64,000 nt of DNA. Origin: Bacillus sp. HNG (lineage in GTDB: Bacteria; Bacillota; Bacilli; Bacillales; Bacillaceae_L). How positions within the stretch are numbered: the first letter of the stretch is position 1; every line of letters starts with the position of its first letter. A model generated the notes under the pieces. It did not search any database. It was not told the DNA's origin and saw nothing but the letters and a program-made list of their open reading frames with translations. The stretch is from positions 186,001-250,000 of the forward strand of contig NZ_QUQV01000005.1 of the NCBI RefSeq assembly GCF_003400205.1, written 5' to 3'. The translations under genes were made by a program, and so were the position numbers. Below are positions 1-9,303 of the stretch, piece by piece.

Positions 1-247
1 CACCCTTTTCTGTTAAATCCCCTCCAATTATCACAATGTCTGCTTTTCCTTTTACTTCATTAATTATTTTCTCAGATACCTCTCTTCTATGAATATCTGA
101 AATGAAGAAAATGGTTAAATTTTTAAAGCTTTTGGGAAAATCCGAAAATGTTAGTGTCTTTGTTACAACACGATCAAGTCTTGCTTCCTGCCACATGAAT
201 AGAAGGAGCAACATTCCTACAATTAAAATCCCCAAAAAATATATCAT
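1..247 (-). CDS. ypbG: Metallophosphoesterase, YpbG-like (3' part outside window)
   Basis: The reading frame runs off the left edge; only the first 82 or so residues are here. It opens with a hydrophobic N-terminal segment (about residues 2-19), suggesting a membrane anchor, followed by the calcineurin-type metal motif FISDIHRR (Asp-x-His) and then VIIGGDLTEKG (Gly-Gly-Asp). These are the first two metal-binding blocks of the metallophosphoesterase superfamily. In B. subtilis ypbG lies in the same ypb cluster, which supports the name. The substrate is not known. A GGGCG-type ribosome binding site precedes the ATG. It is transcribed away from cotJABC. Confidence 0.8.
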   Translation of the reverse strand, partial: MIYFLGILIVGMLLLLFMWQEARLDRVVTKTLTFSDFPKSFKNLTIFFISDIHRREVSEKIINEVKGKADIVIIGGDLTEKG

Positions 248-396
248 AGTTCACGCCCTATCTACCTCGATCACGCATCTTGTTCTTTATAATATAAGGA
301 TATGATACCATATATTATGGAAAAGGCTAACCTTAAACCATTCCAGCATCCATATTAAAAAATATTTCCAACCCTTCAGAAAAAACGTGTTCCCTG

Positions 397-425
397 TCAT
401 TTTTTTACCCCATAAACCATACAGT
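397..425 (+). promoter_or_regulatory. Candidate sigma-E promoter of cotJ operon
   Basis: The -35-like TCATTTT (397-403) is followed after 14 bases by CATACAGT (418-425), close to the sigma-E consensus -10 CATACAnT. It sits 43 bases upstream of cotJA. In B. subtilis cotJ is transcribed by sigma-E in the mother cell, so the match is expected. Not tested here. Confidence 0.6.
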
Positions 426-468
426 AGAATGACATCGTTTTGTATTTTGACATCAAGGAGGTTGCTTC

Positions 469-699
469 ATGTTTACAACAAGGAAGGCCTATTACCCCTA
501 TGTAAGCCCATTTGACCCTTGTAAACCAATCACACCTAAAACATACGTTACCCCACCAAATCTTTATATACCATTTCAGCCAGCAAATTTACCTCAATTC
601 ACACCAAAGGAAGCATTATATACAGGGACACTTTGGAAACTCTTTTACGATCCGTATTTCGGCCCATATGAACCGAAAAGGGAGGCTAAGAGCGAATGA
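469..699 (+). CDS. cotJA: Spore coat-associated protein CotJA
   Basis: A 76-residue protein rich in Pro, Tyr and Phe, with the CotJA pattern of a Tyr/Pro-rich start (YYPYVSPFDPC) and a C-terminal LWKLFYDPYFGPY block. It is a small inner-coat component made in the mother cell during sporulation. A strong AAGGAGG ribosome binding site lies just before the ATG. It is the first gene of cotJABC; its stop overlaps the cotJB start by an ATGA, pointing to translational coupling. In B. subtilis this operon is not next to ypbG, so its position here is lineage-specific. Confidence 0.92.
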   Translation: MFTTRKAYYPYVSPFDPCKPITPKTYVTPPNLYIPFQPANLPQFTPKEALYTGTLWKLFYDPYFGPYEPKREAKSE

Positions 700-965
700 A
701 TCCAAAACAGATGCCCCCAGAATATTATGCGTTATTAGAGGATTTGCAAGCTTTGGATTTTGTCCTTGTGGAGCTCACTTTGTATCTTGATACCCATCCT
801 AATGATTATCAAGCGATCCAACAATTCAATACAGTTTCCCAGCAACGAAGAAAAGTCGCGAAACAGTATGAAGAAAGATTTGGTCCCTTAACTCAATATG
901 GTCGGTATAGCTATTCCAGCTACCCTTGGAATTGGGATGACGAACCGTGGCCGTGGCAGGTTTAA
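696..965 (+). CDS. cotJB: Spore coat protein CotJB
   Basis: An 89-residue protein with the CotJB features ALDFVLVELTLYLDTHP and a Tyr/Trp-rich tail (YPWNWDDEPWPWQV). It is a coat component that is assembled with CotJA and CotJC. It starts inside the cotJA stop (ATGA overlap) and is followed 39 bases later by cotJC. No enzymatic motif is visible. The assignment rests on sequence pattern and operon position together. Confidence 0.92.
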   Translation: MNPKQMPPEYYALLEDLQALDFVLVELTLYLDTHPNDYQAIQQFNTVSQQRRKVAKQYEERFGPLTQYGRYSYSSYPWNWDDEPWPWQV

Positions 966-1004
966 TAAAAAATTGTTATTTTACAGGGGGAGGAATATAC
1001 ATTA

Positions 1005-1574
1005 ATGTGGATTTATGAGAAGAAGCTGCAATATCCAGTCAAAGTGAGTACGTGTAATCCAATGTTAGCGAAGTTACTAATTGAACAATATGGTGGAGCT
1101 GACGGTGAATTAGCCGCTGCATTACGCTATTTAAATCAACGTTATACAATCCCCGGAAAGGTTATTGGATTGTTAAATGATATTGGAACAGAAGAATTTG
1201 CACATTTAGAAATGATTGCGACCATGGTATATAAACTGACAAAAGACGCAACCCCAGATCAATTGAAAGCTGCAGGCTTAGATCAACACTATGTAGATCA
1301 CGATAAAGCATTATTTTACCACAATGCGGCAGGTGTACCATTTACAGCAACATATATCCAGGCAAAAGGTGACCCTATTGCTGATTTATATGAGGATATT
1401 GCTGCAGAAGAGAAAGCAAGAGCTACTTATCAATGGATCATCAATATGAGTGATGATCCCGATTTAAATGATAGCTTACGCTTTTTAAGGGAGCGGGAAA
1501 TTATCCATGCCCAACGATTTAAAGAAGCAGTAGAAATACTTAAAGAAGAACGTGATAAAAAGAAATATTTTTAA
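1005..1574 (+). CDS. cotJC: Spore coat manganese catalase-like protein CotJC
   Basis: A 189-residue ferritin-like protein of the manganese catalase family. The di-manganese ligand pattern is visible: an early Glu (GADGEL), the EEFAHLE helix (Glu-x-x-His), a later AAEEKARATYQ helix and the last His in REIIHAQRF. The length matches CotJC. It would dismutate hydrogen peroxide at the spore coat, although for CotJC the structural role is better established than the catalytic one. It is the last gene of cotJABC and is followed by a hairpin at 1580-1612. Confidence 0.93.
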   Translation: MWIYEKKLQYPVKVSTCNPMLAKLLIEQYGGADGELAAALRYLNQRYTIPGKVIGLLNDIGTEEFAHLEMIATMVYKLTKDATPDQLKAAGLDQHYVDHDKALFYHNAAGVPFTATYIQAKGDPIADLYEDIAAEEKARATYQWIINMSDDPDLNDSLRFLREREIIHAQRFKEAVEILKEERDKKKYF

Positions 1575-1579
1575 ATGTC

Positions 1580-1612
1580 GTAAATAGCTGGATGCGAAAT
1601 TCAGCTATTTAC
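1580..1612 (+). terminator. Hairpin downstream of cotJC
   Basis: Perfect 11-bp arms GTAAATAGCTG and CAGCTATTTAC enclose an 11-base loop just after the cotJC stop. The downstream tract is only weakly T-rich, so termination is probable but not certain. Confidence 0.55.
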
Positions 1613-1819
1613 TTACATGATATAAATTTACGTCAAATTCCTTCTTCATCCTTTCAAAAATCGTTGGCGCTCACGCCCTTGAGCTGATTCCTTCCAAAAA
1701 TCCTTACTCATATCTACAATTTCACATCAGATGGCATATCTACTGCTTCATCTTTCTTCTTATCTACATAACGAATACCTCCAAATAAAAATGAGCTTGT
1801 ACACTCGTATTTGTCTAAT

Positions 1820-1852
1820 CATAAAAATAACGCGAGAAACCTCGCGTCATTT
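1820..1852 (-). terminator. Intrinsic terminator of the ypbB-recS-ypbD-ypbE group
   Basis: Arms ACGCGAG (1830-1836) and CTCGCGT (1841-1847) with a 4-base loop. On the minus strand the stem is followed by TTATTTTTAT. It lies 13 bases past the ypbE stop. Confidence 0.8.
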
Positions 1853-1864
1853 AAAATTTTAAAA

Positions 1865-2530
1865 CTAATTTAGTTTAATTGGAATTCGCAAAACCTGTCC
1901 TTCGACGACAGTATCACCATTTAGATTATTCCATCGTTTGATTAGTTCTTCACCAGAGCGGCTATTGTAATAATGCATGGAAATTCGATAAAGTGTTTCA
2001 TCCGCTTTTACAGTATGATACTTCACATCATAGCGGTCCTTCGGTTTTTCCTGCTGTTGAACAGGCTGTATTACCTTTGTTTCTTCAGCTGTTGGTGGAT
2101 CTGTGATTTCGACAGCGTTTTGATTTGGTTCTTCATTAGTTGGTACTTTCACTTGTTTTTTAACTTCCGGCTGTTTTGGTTCCTCTTTCTCTACTGTCGA
2201 CTCATGTTCAACATTTTCAGATTCTTCTCTAATCTCATCTGCTTCAGGAGCTTGTCCAGTCTCATCTTCGTCTTCATAGCTGATACTTTCAAAATTTGTG
2301 CTCCTTTTTACTGGCGTTGATTCAAGTTGGTCTGGATTCGAATTAAACTTATAGCTAAGGATTGCAACAGGAAGTAATACAAACAAAAGAGCCAACAAAC
2401 GAATAATTGGATATTTAATCTTCACTTTTGTTTTCTTTTTCTTCGTTTTATGAAATTCACTACGAGGTGGTAGTGTCGAAGTACTTGTCTTTAAATCATT
2501 TGATTCCTTTTCTCCTTCAGCCTGCTTCAA
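1865..2530 (-). CDS. ypbE: LysM-domain membrane-anchored protein YpbE
   Basis: A 221-residue protein: basic cytoplasmic N-terminus (Lys-rich, about 28-40), one transmembrane segment (about 44-61), a long acidic Glu/Pro/Thr-rich extracellular stalk (about 70-165), and a C-terminal LysM domain (about 172-219: YHTVKADETLYRIS, then NNLNGDTVVEGQVLRI). LysM binds peptidoglycan, so the protein probably tethers to the wall from the membrane. The start is a TTG preceded by GAGGAGG. Bacillus YpbE has the same architecture. It is the last gene of the minus-strand group; the exact function is unknown. Confidence 0.85.
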   Translation of the reverse strand: MKQAEGEKESNDLKTSTSTLPPRSEFHKTKKKKTKVKIKYPIIRLLALLFVLLPVAILSYKFNSNPDQLESTPVKRSTNFESISYEDEDETGQAPEADEIREESENVEHESTVEKEEPKQPEVKKQVKVPTNEEPNQNAVEITDPPTAEETKVIQPVQQQEKPKDRYDVKYHTVKADETLYRISMHYYNSRSGEELIKRWNNLNGDTVVEGQVLRIPIKLN

Positions 2531-2547
2531 GACGATACCTCCTCATT

Positions 2548-3132
2548 TTAAAGACTACGCAAATAATCGGTCCTAATCTTTACCGCAAAAATAAAATCAA
2601 TCCAAAAATGAGCATACACCGTAATCCAAAGATTTTGATAAAGCTCATAAATATACCCTAATAAGAAGCTTAAAAGGACAACCGATGTCAACAAAACCCA
2701 TTTATATAAATAACGAACGTGTAATACTGCAAAAATTAAACTAGCAATGAAAAGTCCAAATTGAGTTTGGATGACACCTCTAAATAAAATTTCTTCCGAA
2801 AATGAAATCAATAAACACAGGATAAAAATATGGGGGATGCTTCTTTTTTGGAAAATACGTTCATTTATCCCACCATCATCATACATTGCTTCTGGCAGCC
2901 ACTTCATTAGCAAAAAATCTACAATGACAACTACCAATGCAAAAGCAGAACCAATGAACAGAATATTCCAATCCTTCCAATTCCATAGCTTTGTAAATGA
3001 TGACCAATTGTCAAAGAAGAAAAAACCAAGAACGAAGGACACAACTAATAAAATTCCTTGGGTTAAATAAAGGTGAAAAACAATTTCTTTATCCGGTAAA
3101 TGTTTGATAATATCAGCTTGGCGCCTACCCAT
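2548..3132 (-). CDS. ypbD: CPBP (CAAX/bacteriocin-processing) family membrane protease YpbD
   Basis: A 194-residue integral membrane protein with several hydrophobic segments and the two CPBP signature blocks: SEEILFRG (the Glu-Glu-x-x-x-Arg motif) and FAVLHVRY (Phe-x-x-x-His). Family members are predicted intramembrane metal-dependent or glutamate-type proteases; the substrate here is unknown. It starts 6 bases after the recS stop, with the GGGTGA ribosome binding site embedded in the recS end, so it is likely co-transcribed with recS and ypbB. Confidence 0.85.
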   Translation of the reverse strand: MGRRQADIIKHLPDKEIVFHLYLTQGILLVVSFVLGFFFFDNWSSFTKLWNWKDWNILFIGSAFALVVVIVDFLLMKWLPEAMYDDGGINERIFQKRSIPHIFILCLLISFSEEILFRGVIQTQFGLFIASLIFAVLHVRYLYKWVLLTSVVLLSFLLGYIYELYQNLWITVYAHFWIDFIFAVKIRTDYLRSL

Positions 3133-3138
3133 ATTTTT

Positions 3139-4650
3139 TCACCCATTTCTATGGAAAATTCGATGTAATTCTTGTCTCCAAGAAGGTGGCTTCCACTCAT
3201 TTCCTTCATTAAATTTACGTTTATACATATCCCAATCTATTTCACATCGATCACAGCATGATGATGGCTTTTTTTCAATCTCTTCATCGAAATAAGCTAA
3301 AATTTCTTCCCGACGACATCTTTGTGACTTTATCCAGTTCTCCATTATCTTTAGTTTATTAAACTTATATACATATCGTTTTCTTGCAGCTTCTTCGACG
3401 ATATTGATGGAAGTTTTCATTTCAACTTGTGTTTGTACAATCTCTTCCAAGGACAAATAAAATTGAATAAATCGCCATTGGACTTCTGATACACTAAAGA
3501 CGGTTAGAAAATATTCTTCAACCGTTTTTGTAAATAAAAATTTGCCCTTATCCTTAATTTCCTGATTAATATATTCAACGACCAATTGGGTTTGTTCTTT
3601 TGTCGGAAGTTCGTATTTTATCAAGACTTCTGGAATTTCATGGTCCATTTCATGATAAAGTAGTATGGCCGCACTTGGTTTTCCGTCCCTACCCGCACGT
3701 CCTATTTCTTGTAAATAAGACTCCATTTGTGAAGGGTAATGAAAATGAATGACAAATCGAATATCGGGCTTATTCACACCCATCCCAAATGCATTTGTGC
3801 AGCAAATAATGGATAATTGGTTATGAATAAATTGCTCCTGGATTAGCATTCTTTTTTCCTGCTCCATTCCACCGTGATAAAAAGCAACCCGTTCAAAACC
3901 TTGATCCTTTAGAAATTGGGCAATATTTTCAGCCAAGACACGACTTGAAAAATAGATAATTCCTGGACCTTGTAACTCTTTTGCATATTTTAAAAGCTCT
4001 TCCTTTTTATCTTCAATGGAATCAACCTTTTTTACTGCGATTGCAATATTAGGTCGATCTATGGAGTGTATATGCATTTTCGGATTTGTTAATTTTAAAG
4101 TTCCTTTAATATCTTCAAAAACTTCTTTTGTTGCCGTTGCTGTTAATGCAAGGCATGGTGGAGACCCTAGAAATTCACGAATCGAACCTAACCTTGAATA
4201 GTCAGGACGAAAATCATGTCCCCATTGCGAAATACAATGGGCCTCATCCACAACAAATAACGAAAAGTGAATTCCTTTTAATCGATTAATCAAAAATTTC
4301 GATTGGAGTATTTCAGGTGATGCAAAGATATATTTATATTTATGAAGGCTTGGCATAATTTTTCGTTTTTTTTCGTATGAAAGGAAACTATTCAGAGCAA
4401 TTACCCTTTTCTCTCCCATTTTTTTTAATTGAAGCACCTGGTCTTCCATTAATGCGACAAGTGGTGAAATAATCAGAACACTCCCATCAAGAATTTGCGC
4501 GGGCAACTGATAGCAAAGGGATTTTCCTCCTCCTGTGGGTAAAAGTGCAATAACATCTTGCCCACTAAGTATATCCTCGATGATTTCCTGTTGCCCTGTT
4601 CGGAAGGAAGTATGATTAAATTTTTCTTTTAAAATTTTTTTTAGATTCAT
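3139..4650 (-). CDS. recS: ATP-dependent DNA helicase, RecQ family (RecS)
   Basis: A 503-residue superfamily 2 helicase. Walker A is TGGGKS (about 39-44), the DEAH box is [13 protein letters not shown] (about 135-147), and there are an SAT-like ATATATK motif, a YHGGM motif and the motif VI block [11 protein letters not shown] RecQ zinc-binding region with four Cys (CRREEIL...CCDRCEID) lies near the C-terminus. It lacks the HRDC domain of longer RecQ proteins, matching the short B. subtilis RecS (YpbC) rather than RecQ (YocI). It would unwind recombination and replication intermediates. It overlaps ypbB by ATGA. Confidence 0.92.
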   Translation of the reverse strand: MNLKKILKEKFNHTSFRTGQQEIIEDILSGQDVIALLPTGGGKSLCYQLPAQILDGSVLIISPLVALMEDQVLQLKKMGEKRVIALNSFLSYEKKRKIMPSLHKYKYIFASPEILQSKFLINRLKGIHFSLFVVDEAHCISQWGHDFRPDYSRLGSIREFLGSPPCLALTATATKEVFEDIKGTLKLTNPKMHIHSIDRPNIAIAVKKVDSIEDKKEELLKYAKELQGPGIIYFSSRVLAENIAQFLKDQGFERVAFYHGGMEQEKRMLIQEQFIHNQLSIICCTNAFGMGVNKPDIRFVIHFHYPSQMESYLQEIGRAGRDGKPSAAILLYHEMDHEIPEVLIKYELPTKEQTQLVVEYINQEIKDKGKFLFTKTVEEYFLTVFSVSEVQWRFIQFYLSLEEIVQTQVEMKTSINIVEEAARKRYVYKFNKLKIMENWIKSQRCRREEILAYFDEEIEKKPSSCCDRCEIDWDMYKRKFNEGNEWKPPSWRQELHRIFHRNG

Positions 4651-5720
4651 GTAATATCACCATGTCTTGCAAGGACCAGTCTAATTTCAAAATACGATAT
4701 GTCATCTGAAAGTTTTGCCTTAATAGGTCTTAATTGTTTGGTTTTCAACATCTTAAAAGCTGATAAAATCATTTGTTGATGTTCAGAGGACACGAATGGA
4801 TCAATTGAAAAGTCAGGTTTTTGGTGTGTGACTTCTACAACATGGTCTTCAATTGTATTCCGTTTCAAATTTCGAACAAGTGCAATTTCGTCAATTGTCT
4901 TTCCCTGCCCTAGCATCTGATATGTTGTATTCGTTGAAGCAGTTAATAATACATTGTTGTCATGGTTTGTCTGAGTCATTGAAACAAGGATTGGAAACTG
5001 CTCACTATTTATTTCAAGTTGTTTAACAATCGTATGCAGCGTATGTAGAAAAAGAAGCTGGCTCCATGTCTCATCCTCATTTAATAAAGAGCTAATTTGC
5101 TCAATTGTATTGCCGATTCTGTTCGAACTTGTCAGCCTCATGACGAAAATGGTCGCTTCAAGTTCTGAAACCTTTTCAAGGGATAGCAAAACTTCTTTAT
5201 ATAGGCATTCAGCCAATACATACCGGTTATGTCCGTTTTTCATTAAAAATTCTTTAACCCATTCAAAAACTGCTTCATCCTGTTGAATGGGTGTGTATTG
5301 TTTGTTCCCATCAATGAGATTCGACAAAACCTGTGTTAGAAGGGAAAGTCTTCGCCAAAGCACTAGAGATTGATCATTGTATTTCCAACCATTTAAATGT
5401 TTAGGAATTGGTTTCCTTTTATGATTACTATTTAAAAAGGAATATCCACTATCAGTCACGATAAATTTATTGCTTTTTGGTGTTTTTATTTCTTCTATCA
5501 AGGAAAGTTGGTGGAGCAATTTTATCTCTTTATCAAACAGTTCTCTATCTAAAGGTTTAAGAATTCCAAATAATGATGTGAGATTAAATAGATTTGCATC
5601 CCCGATCGTTTGAGAGGATTTTTTACCATTCAATAAATGATAAATTCCATAAACGGTTCGTTCTCCGTTCAGTTTATCGATGCATGTTAATATCAATATT
5701 GAACGATAGGTTAGGTTCAT
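4647..5720 (-). CDS. ypbB: YpbB, helix-turn-helix partner protein of RecS
   Basis: About 357 residues. The C-terminal region ([19 protein letters not shown] and following) has the helix-turn-helix type that is often found at the C-terminus of RecQ helicases; here it is on a separate protein encoded directly upstream of, and translationally coupled to, recS. This suggests that YpbB supplies the DNA-binding module to RecS. I chose the ATG at 5720 because GAGGGAAAG lies just upstream; an in-frame ATG at 5747 lacks a ribosome binding site. The rest of the protein has no recognisable motif. Confidence 0.85.
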   Translation of the reverse strand: MNLTYRSILILTCIDKLNGERTVYGIYHLLNGKKSSQTIGDANLFNLTSLFGILKPLDRELFDKEIKLLHQLSLIEEIKTPKSNKFIVTDSGYSFLNSNHKRKPIPKHLNGWKYNDQSLVLWRRLSLLTQVLSNLIDGNKQYTPIQQDEAVFEWVKEFLMKNGHNRYVLAECLYKEVLLSLEKVSELEATIFVMRLTSSNRIGNTIEQISSLLNEDETWSQLLFLHTLHTIVKQLEINSEQFPILVSMTQTNHDNNVLLTASTNTTYQMLGQGKTIDEIALVRNLKRNTIEDHVVEVTHQKPDFSIDPFVSSEHQQMILSAFKMLKTKQLRPIKAKLSDDISYFEIRLVLARHGDIT

Positions 5721-5885
5721 GGTCTTTCCCTCACAATCGAAATACATGGAAAATTGTCGAATGAATGTTACCTTTATTTTATCAAATAATAACGAAAAGT
5801 GGGATGTTTTCGTGTGGAAATATGTACATGCTTGTCAGACAGGGAAAAACCCTTTTCCGATAAGCAATCTCACATTATATTTTTA

Positions 5886-5914
5886 TTGAAAAGTTTTGTG
5901 AACAGCTTTACAAT
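5886..5914 (+). promoter_or_regulatory. Sigma-A promoter of fer
   Basis: TTGAAA (5886-5891), a 17-base spacer and TACAAT (5909-5914). Transcription would start near 5921, giving a leader of about 90 bases before the ferredoxin gene. Confidence 0.7.
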
Positions 5915-6008
5915 GAGATATGAGGAAGCTGTTTCCATCTTATGAGGAAGTAGGATTGGGAACTAATATAAATATATGTTTATACATGTAATGATTTCGG
6001 GAGGTTAA

Positions 6009-6263
<255 letters not shown>

Positions 6264-6277
6264 TCCTATTCAATCTA

Positions 6278-6310
6278 AAGAACCCTTTTCCGAAAAAGGG
6301 TTCTTTTTTA
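6278..6310 (+). terminator. Terminator of fer
   Basis: 12-bp arms AAGAACCCTTTT and AAAAGGGTTCTT with a 4-base loop, followed by a T run. Confidence 0.92.
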
Positions 6311-6316
6311 ATAGAT

Positions 6317-6341
6317 AAAACAGGCTAAGGTAGCCTGTTTT
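6317..6341. terminator. Second hairpin between convergent fer and PHP genes
   Basis: 11-bp arms AAAACAGGCTA and TAGCCTGTTTT with a 3-base loop. It lies just past the end of the minus-strand PHP gene and probably ends its transcript. Confidence 0.7.
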
Positions 6342-6347
6342 ATTTGT

Positions 6348-7160
6348 TTATCCTAGTGGAACTTCTTTACGTTCTCCTTTTTCAAATGTCATCAATGTTT
6401 TATAGCCAACACTTTTTGCTAAATCAATCGCCTGCTCAAAATCGGCACCCACATCTTGTGGACGATGTGCGTCTGATGACAAGACAATTGGGATATTTTT
6501 GTCAAAACACATTTGGAGTAGCCTTGGATCAGGATAAAGCTTGCCAATCGGCTTTCGTAATCCTGCTGTACTAATTTCAACACATGTTTTGGAATTCGCT
6601 AAAGCAGTAGTCGCCCGATCAAATTGGTGCAAGAGGAATTCTTCATCCTCCGGAATATACTTAAATATTTTGACAAGATCAATATGACCGATAATATCAA
6701 ATAAGTTTGATTGTGCTAATGTAATTACCTGATCATAGTATTTTGTATATGTATCATGTAAATCTCGTTTATCCCATTCATCACGGAACTCTGCAAGGTC
6801 AATTCCAAAATCTCCAACCCAGTGAATCGATCCAATTACATAATCAAAGTCATAGGAAGAAATGAATTTTTCCATCTCGTTGTGCTTTCCAGGTGTATAA
6901 TCCATTTCGATTGACATTTTTACATCAATATCATTTTTCCAGGCAAGCTTAAATAAATCAACATAATCCTTCATATCGTAATATCTCCTTGCATCTACCC
7001 AAGGATTACTAAGGATATCTTTTGTCTGATAAAAATGATAAGCATGCTCTGAAATCCCAAAATGATCAATCTTCTTAAGCTTAGCTTCATCAATAAACTT
7101 CATTAAATAGTCTAATTCAAGTGTACCTAGCTCTAAATGATTGTGATAATCAGTGCGCAT
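6348..7160 (-). CDS. PHP-domain phosphoesterase, histidinol-phosphatase-like
   Basis: A 270-residue PHP-fold protein with all its metal motifs: YHNHLELG (His-x-His), SEHAYHF, GSIHWVG, IIGHIDLVK and SSDAHRPQDVG. The length and motif spacing are those of the HisJ/HisK histidinol-phosphatase family (the B. subtilis example is about 268 residues). No other histidine gene is nearby, so the physiological substrate is uncertain: a histidinol phosphatase or a paralogous phosphatase would look alike. Good GGGGGA ribosome binding site. Monocistronic. Confidence 0.8.
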   Translation of the reverse strand: MRTDYHNHLELGTLELDYLMKFIDEAKLKKIDHFGISEHAYHFYQTKDILSNPWVDARRYYDMKDYVDLFKLAWKNDIDVKMSIEMDYTPGKHNEMEKFISSYDFDYVIGSIHWVGDFGIDLAEFRDEWDKRDLHDTYTKYYDQVITLAQSNLFDIIGHIDLVKIFKYIPEDEEFLLHQFDRATTALANSKTCVEISTAGLRKPIGKLYPDPRLLQMCFDKNIPIVLSSDAHRPQDVGADFEQAIDLAKSVGYKTLMTFEKGERKEVPLG

Positions 7161-7234
7161 AAGAATCCCCCATCGAAGTTTTTATCATTATACATGAACT
7201 GACTTCTGATGGGAATGAAAAAGCATAAAATTAT

Positions 7235-7933
7235 TTAGGTTTTTTCGACAATTAAGACTTGATTTGGAAAAATTAAGTCGCCTGTTAACTGATTTAAAGC
7301 TTTAATTTCTTCGACAGATAATCCCACTTTATTTGCAATGACAGAAAGAGATTCTCCCTCCTTGACAGTGTAGGTTTCAAGCTCTTTTGACACCTCAATC
7401 CCCTCTTTTTGCATGATCGCAGGAACCGGAATCTGCTCATCAGTCAATACATAAAAAGGATCAATAGCATTATTTCTCGAAGGATTCCATTCCCCGTTGT
7501 GTACTTCGAAATGTAAGTGTGGTCCAGTGGAATTCCCTGTACTCCCTATTTGCCCAATTATTTGGCCCTTTGCAACTCGTTCTCCTTCTTTTACACTACG
7601 TTTACTTAGATGCGCATAGACCGTTTCATAACCATTAGGATGTTGTATGAAAACGACATGTCCATACGAACCCTTGAAACTTGAAATGGTAACGATTCCT
7701 TCTTCTACCGCATATATATGTTCTCCAATTGGAGCAGCGATATCTAAACCTTTATGATTCCCTTGTCTTGTTCCAAATGTATCCGTGACTCTTCCTGTGA
7801 CTGGCCATGCCCACTCCTCTGTTGTTTCTGCTGGTAATTCCTGTGCACTGACATTTTGAAAGTTTAAATGGCTAAAACCTACACAAATTACCATTACTGC
7901 AAAAATAACAATCCGTCTAACAAAAAAAAGCAT
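7235..7933 (-). CDS. Secreted M23 peptidase with C-terminal LysM domain
   Basis: About 232 residues from the ATG at 7933 (GAGGAGG upstream). A signal peptide or N-terminal anchor (about 4-28) ends near VSAQ. It is followed by an M23 lytic endopeptidase domain with both zinc motifs: [10 protein letters not shown] (His-x-x-x-Asp) and GPHLHFEV (His-x-His). The last 45 residues ([17 protein letters not shown]...) form a LysM peptidoglycan-binding domain. It should cleave peptide cross-links or stem peptides in the wall. The mature enzyme would be extracellular or wall-bound. The precise role (growth, division or sporulation) is not evident from its neighbours. Confidence 0.85.
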   Translation of the reverse strand: MLFFVRRIVIFAVMVICVGFSHLNFQNVSAQELPAETTEEWAWPVTGRVTDTFGTRQGNHKGLDIAAPIGEHIYAVEEGIVTISSFKGSYGHVVFIQHPNGYETVYAHLSKRSVKEGERVAKGQIIGQIGSTGNSTGPHLHFEVHNGEWNPSRNNAIDPFYVLTDEQIPVPAIMQKEGIEVSKELETYTVKEGESLSVIANKVGLSVEEIKALNQLTGDLIFPNQVLIVEKT

Positions 7934-8073
7934 GATGATCCTCCTCAAAAAAATGAACAATTCGTGCTATGAAGATTAACACCCTTTCATTATTTGAAAA
8001 ATTTTCTTAAATTATGTAAATAAATGCATGTATATTTTTTGAGACACAAAAAAAGAGACAACTATGTGCCTCT

Positions 8074-9303
8074 TTATTGTATTGGTAATGGATTTGGTGC
8101 TAATGGAACTGGTGTGGGTTCCCCAAAGCGTACATTTCCAATTTGATCGATATTTCCGTAAAATGTAACCTTATTAAAGTTAAATTCCTTTGCCGTTAGC
8201 ATGATTGCATCTAACATTAAGATATAATTATCTGTGTTTTCTAAAACTGCATCGTCACTGAAATGAACCTCTAAATTAGAGCCATCTTCATTAATATCCT
8301 TTATTTCAGATATGATGGTTGGATAAAGTTTATAATCGCCTTGATCTTTATCGTTTTTCATAGCTTCCAGCGCCTGCTTAACGGTCTTGAAGTCTTCGTA
8401 AGTTAAGGCTAATAGCTTTTTACCGGATTCCTCATTCAAAAAATATAAATAGGCTTTTTTCGTATCTTTTTCGAGATCGATATTATTTTCAGTAGTACCG
8501 GTCTCCCCAATCATAATACCTTGTTGATTATTTTGAAAAAGTTCAACATGTTGATAATCTTCTAACAGATAGCGGAAAGAATTAATTGCTTGTAAAAACT
8601 CTACTCTTTGAGCAGATGAGAATGACTCTGTATGAACTGTGTTATTCACATCTACCCTTACGGCTTTTGCAGAATCCTTCGTTTCAACTTCTGAAAAATC
8701 CGTAAAATAGGACTCTGGTATCCCATCAATGCCCCATCCCGCATTTTGACGAATAAATTCATTTACCTGTGGAATGTTCTTTTGCCATTGTTCTACAACA
8801 TCCTGACCATCTGATTCAACTACTATTGATACGATGGTAGGAAACATGACACCACCTAAATATACCCCATATGTTAATAGTACTTGATTTTCTCCTACAC
8901 TATTTACTGCATAGTTCTGGATAGGTTGTTCCTCTGAAGAAAAAATCTCCACCTCATCATCTGGTTTTGACTCGTCAGCTTCTTGTAAAGTGCTGAATGA
9001 TTCATCATTTGAAGTTTCTTCTTTATTCTCCATCGCAATACTGCTTTTTTCTCGCGCCATTTCAGCAGAGTCGGAGCTTGAACTATTCATATTATCTATG
9101 AAAGAAGGAGCTAAGATGAATAACAGAAGCGCTGCTGCCACAGATGCAATAGTAGGAACCATCCAAACCTTTTTCTTTTGCTTATTCATTTTAAGGGTTA
9201 TATTTTGATAAATTTCTTGTGGTTTTCGATTGTCTTTGACTCTTGGCATTTGCGATAGCATCTGCTCTAGTTGTTCATCGTTCCACTCTGATTTTTTCAT
9301 CAT
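8074..9303 (-). CDS. rsiX: Anti-sigma-X factor RsiX
   Basis: 409 residues: a cytoplasmic N-terminal anti-sigma region (about 1-44, Glu- and Lys-rich), one transmembrane helix (about 46-66), an acidic linker and a large extracellular domain. The C-terminal part (LEVHFSDDAVLENTD and following) resembles the GerMN-type fold found in RsiX-like proteins; that is my inference. It is somewhat longer than B. subtilis RsiX (about 368). The gene overlaps the end of sigX by 29 bases and has AAGGAGG before its ATG. It should hold SigX at the membrane until envelope stress releases it. Confidence 0.87.
   Translation of the reverse strand: MMKKSEWNDEQLEQMLSQMPRVKDNRKPQEIYQNITLKMNKQKKKVWMVPTIASVAAALLLFILAPSFIDNMNSSSSDSAEMAREKSSIAMENKEETSNDESFSTLQEADESKPDDEVEIFSSEEQPIQNYAVNSVGENQVLLTYGVYLGGVMFPTIVSIVVESDGQDVVEQWQKNIPQVNEFIRQNAGWGIDGIPESYFTDFSEVETKDSAKAVRVDVNNTVHTESFSSAQRVEFLQAINSFRYLLEDYQHVELFQNNQQGIMIGETGTTENNIDLEKDTKKAYLYFLNEESGKKLLALTYEDFKTVKQALEAMKNDKDQGDYKLYPTIISEIKDINEDGSNLEVHFSDDAVLENTDNYILMLDAIMLTAKEFNFNKVTFYGNIDQIGNVRFGEPTPVPLAPNPLPIQ

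Noticed and set aside
1973-2320. 115-codon plus-strand frame opposite ypbE
   Set aside because: Antisense shadow of the Glu-rich ypbE stalk; unusual Phe/Trp composition and no ribosome binding site.
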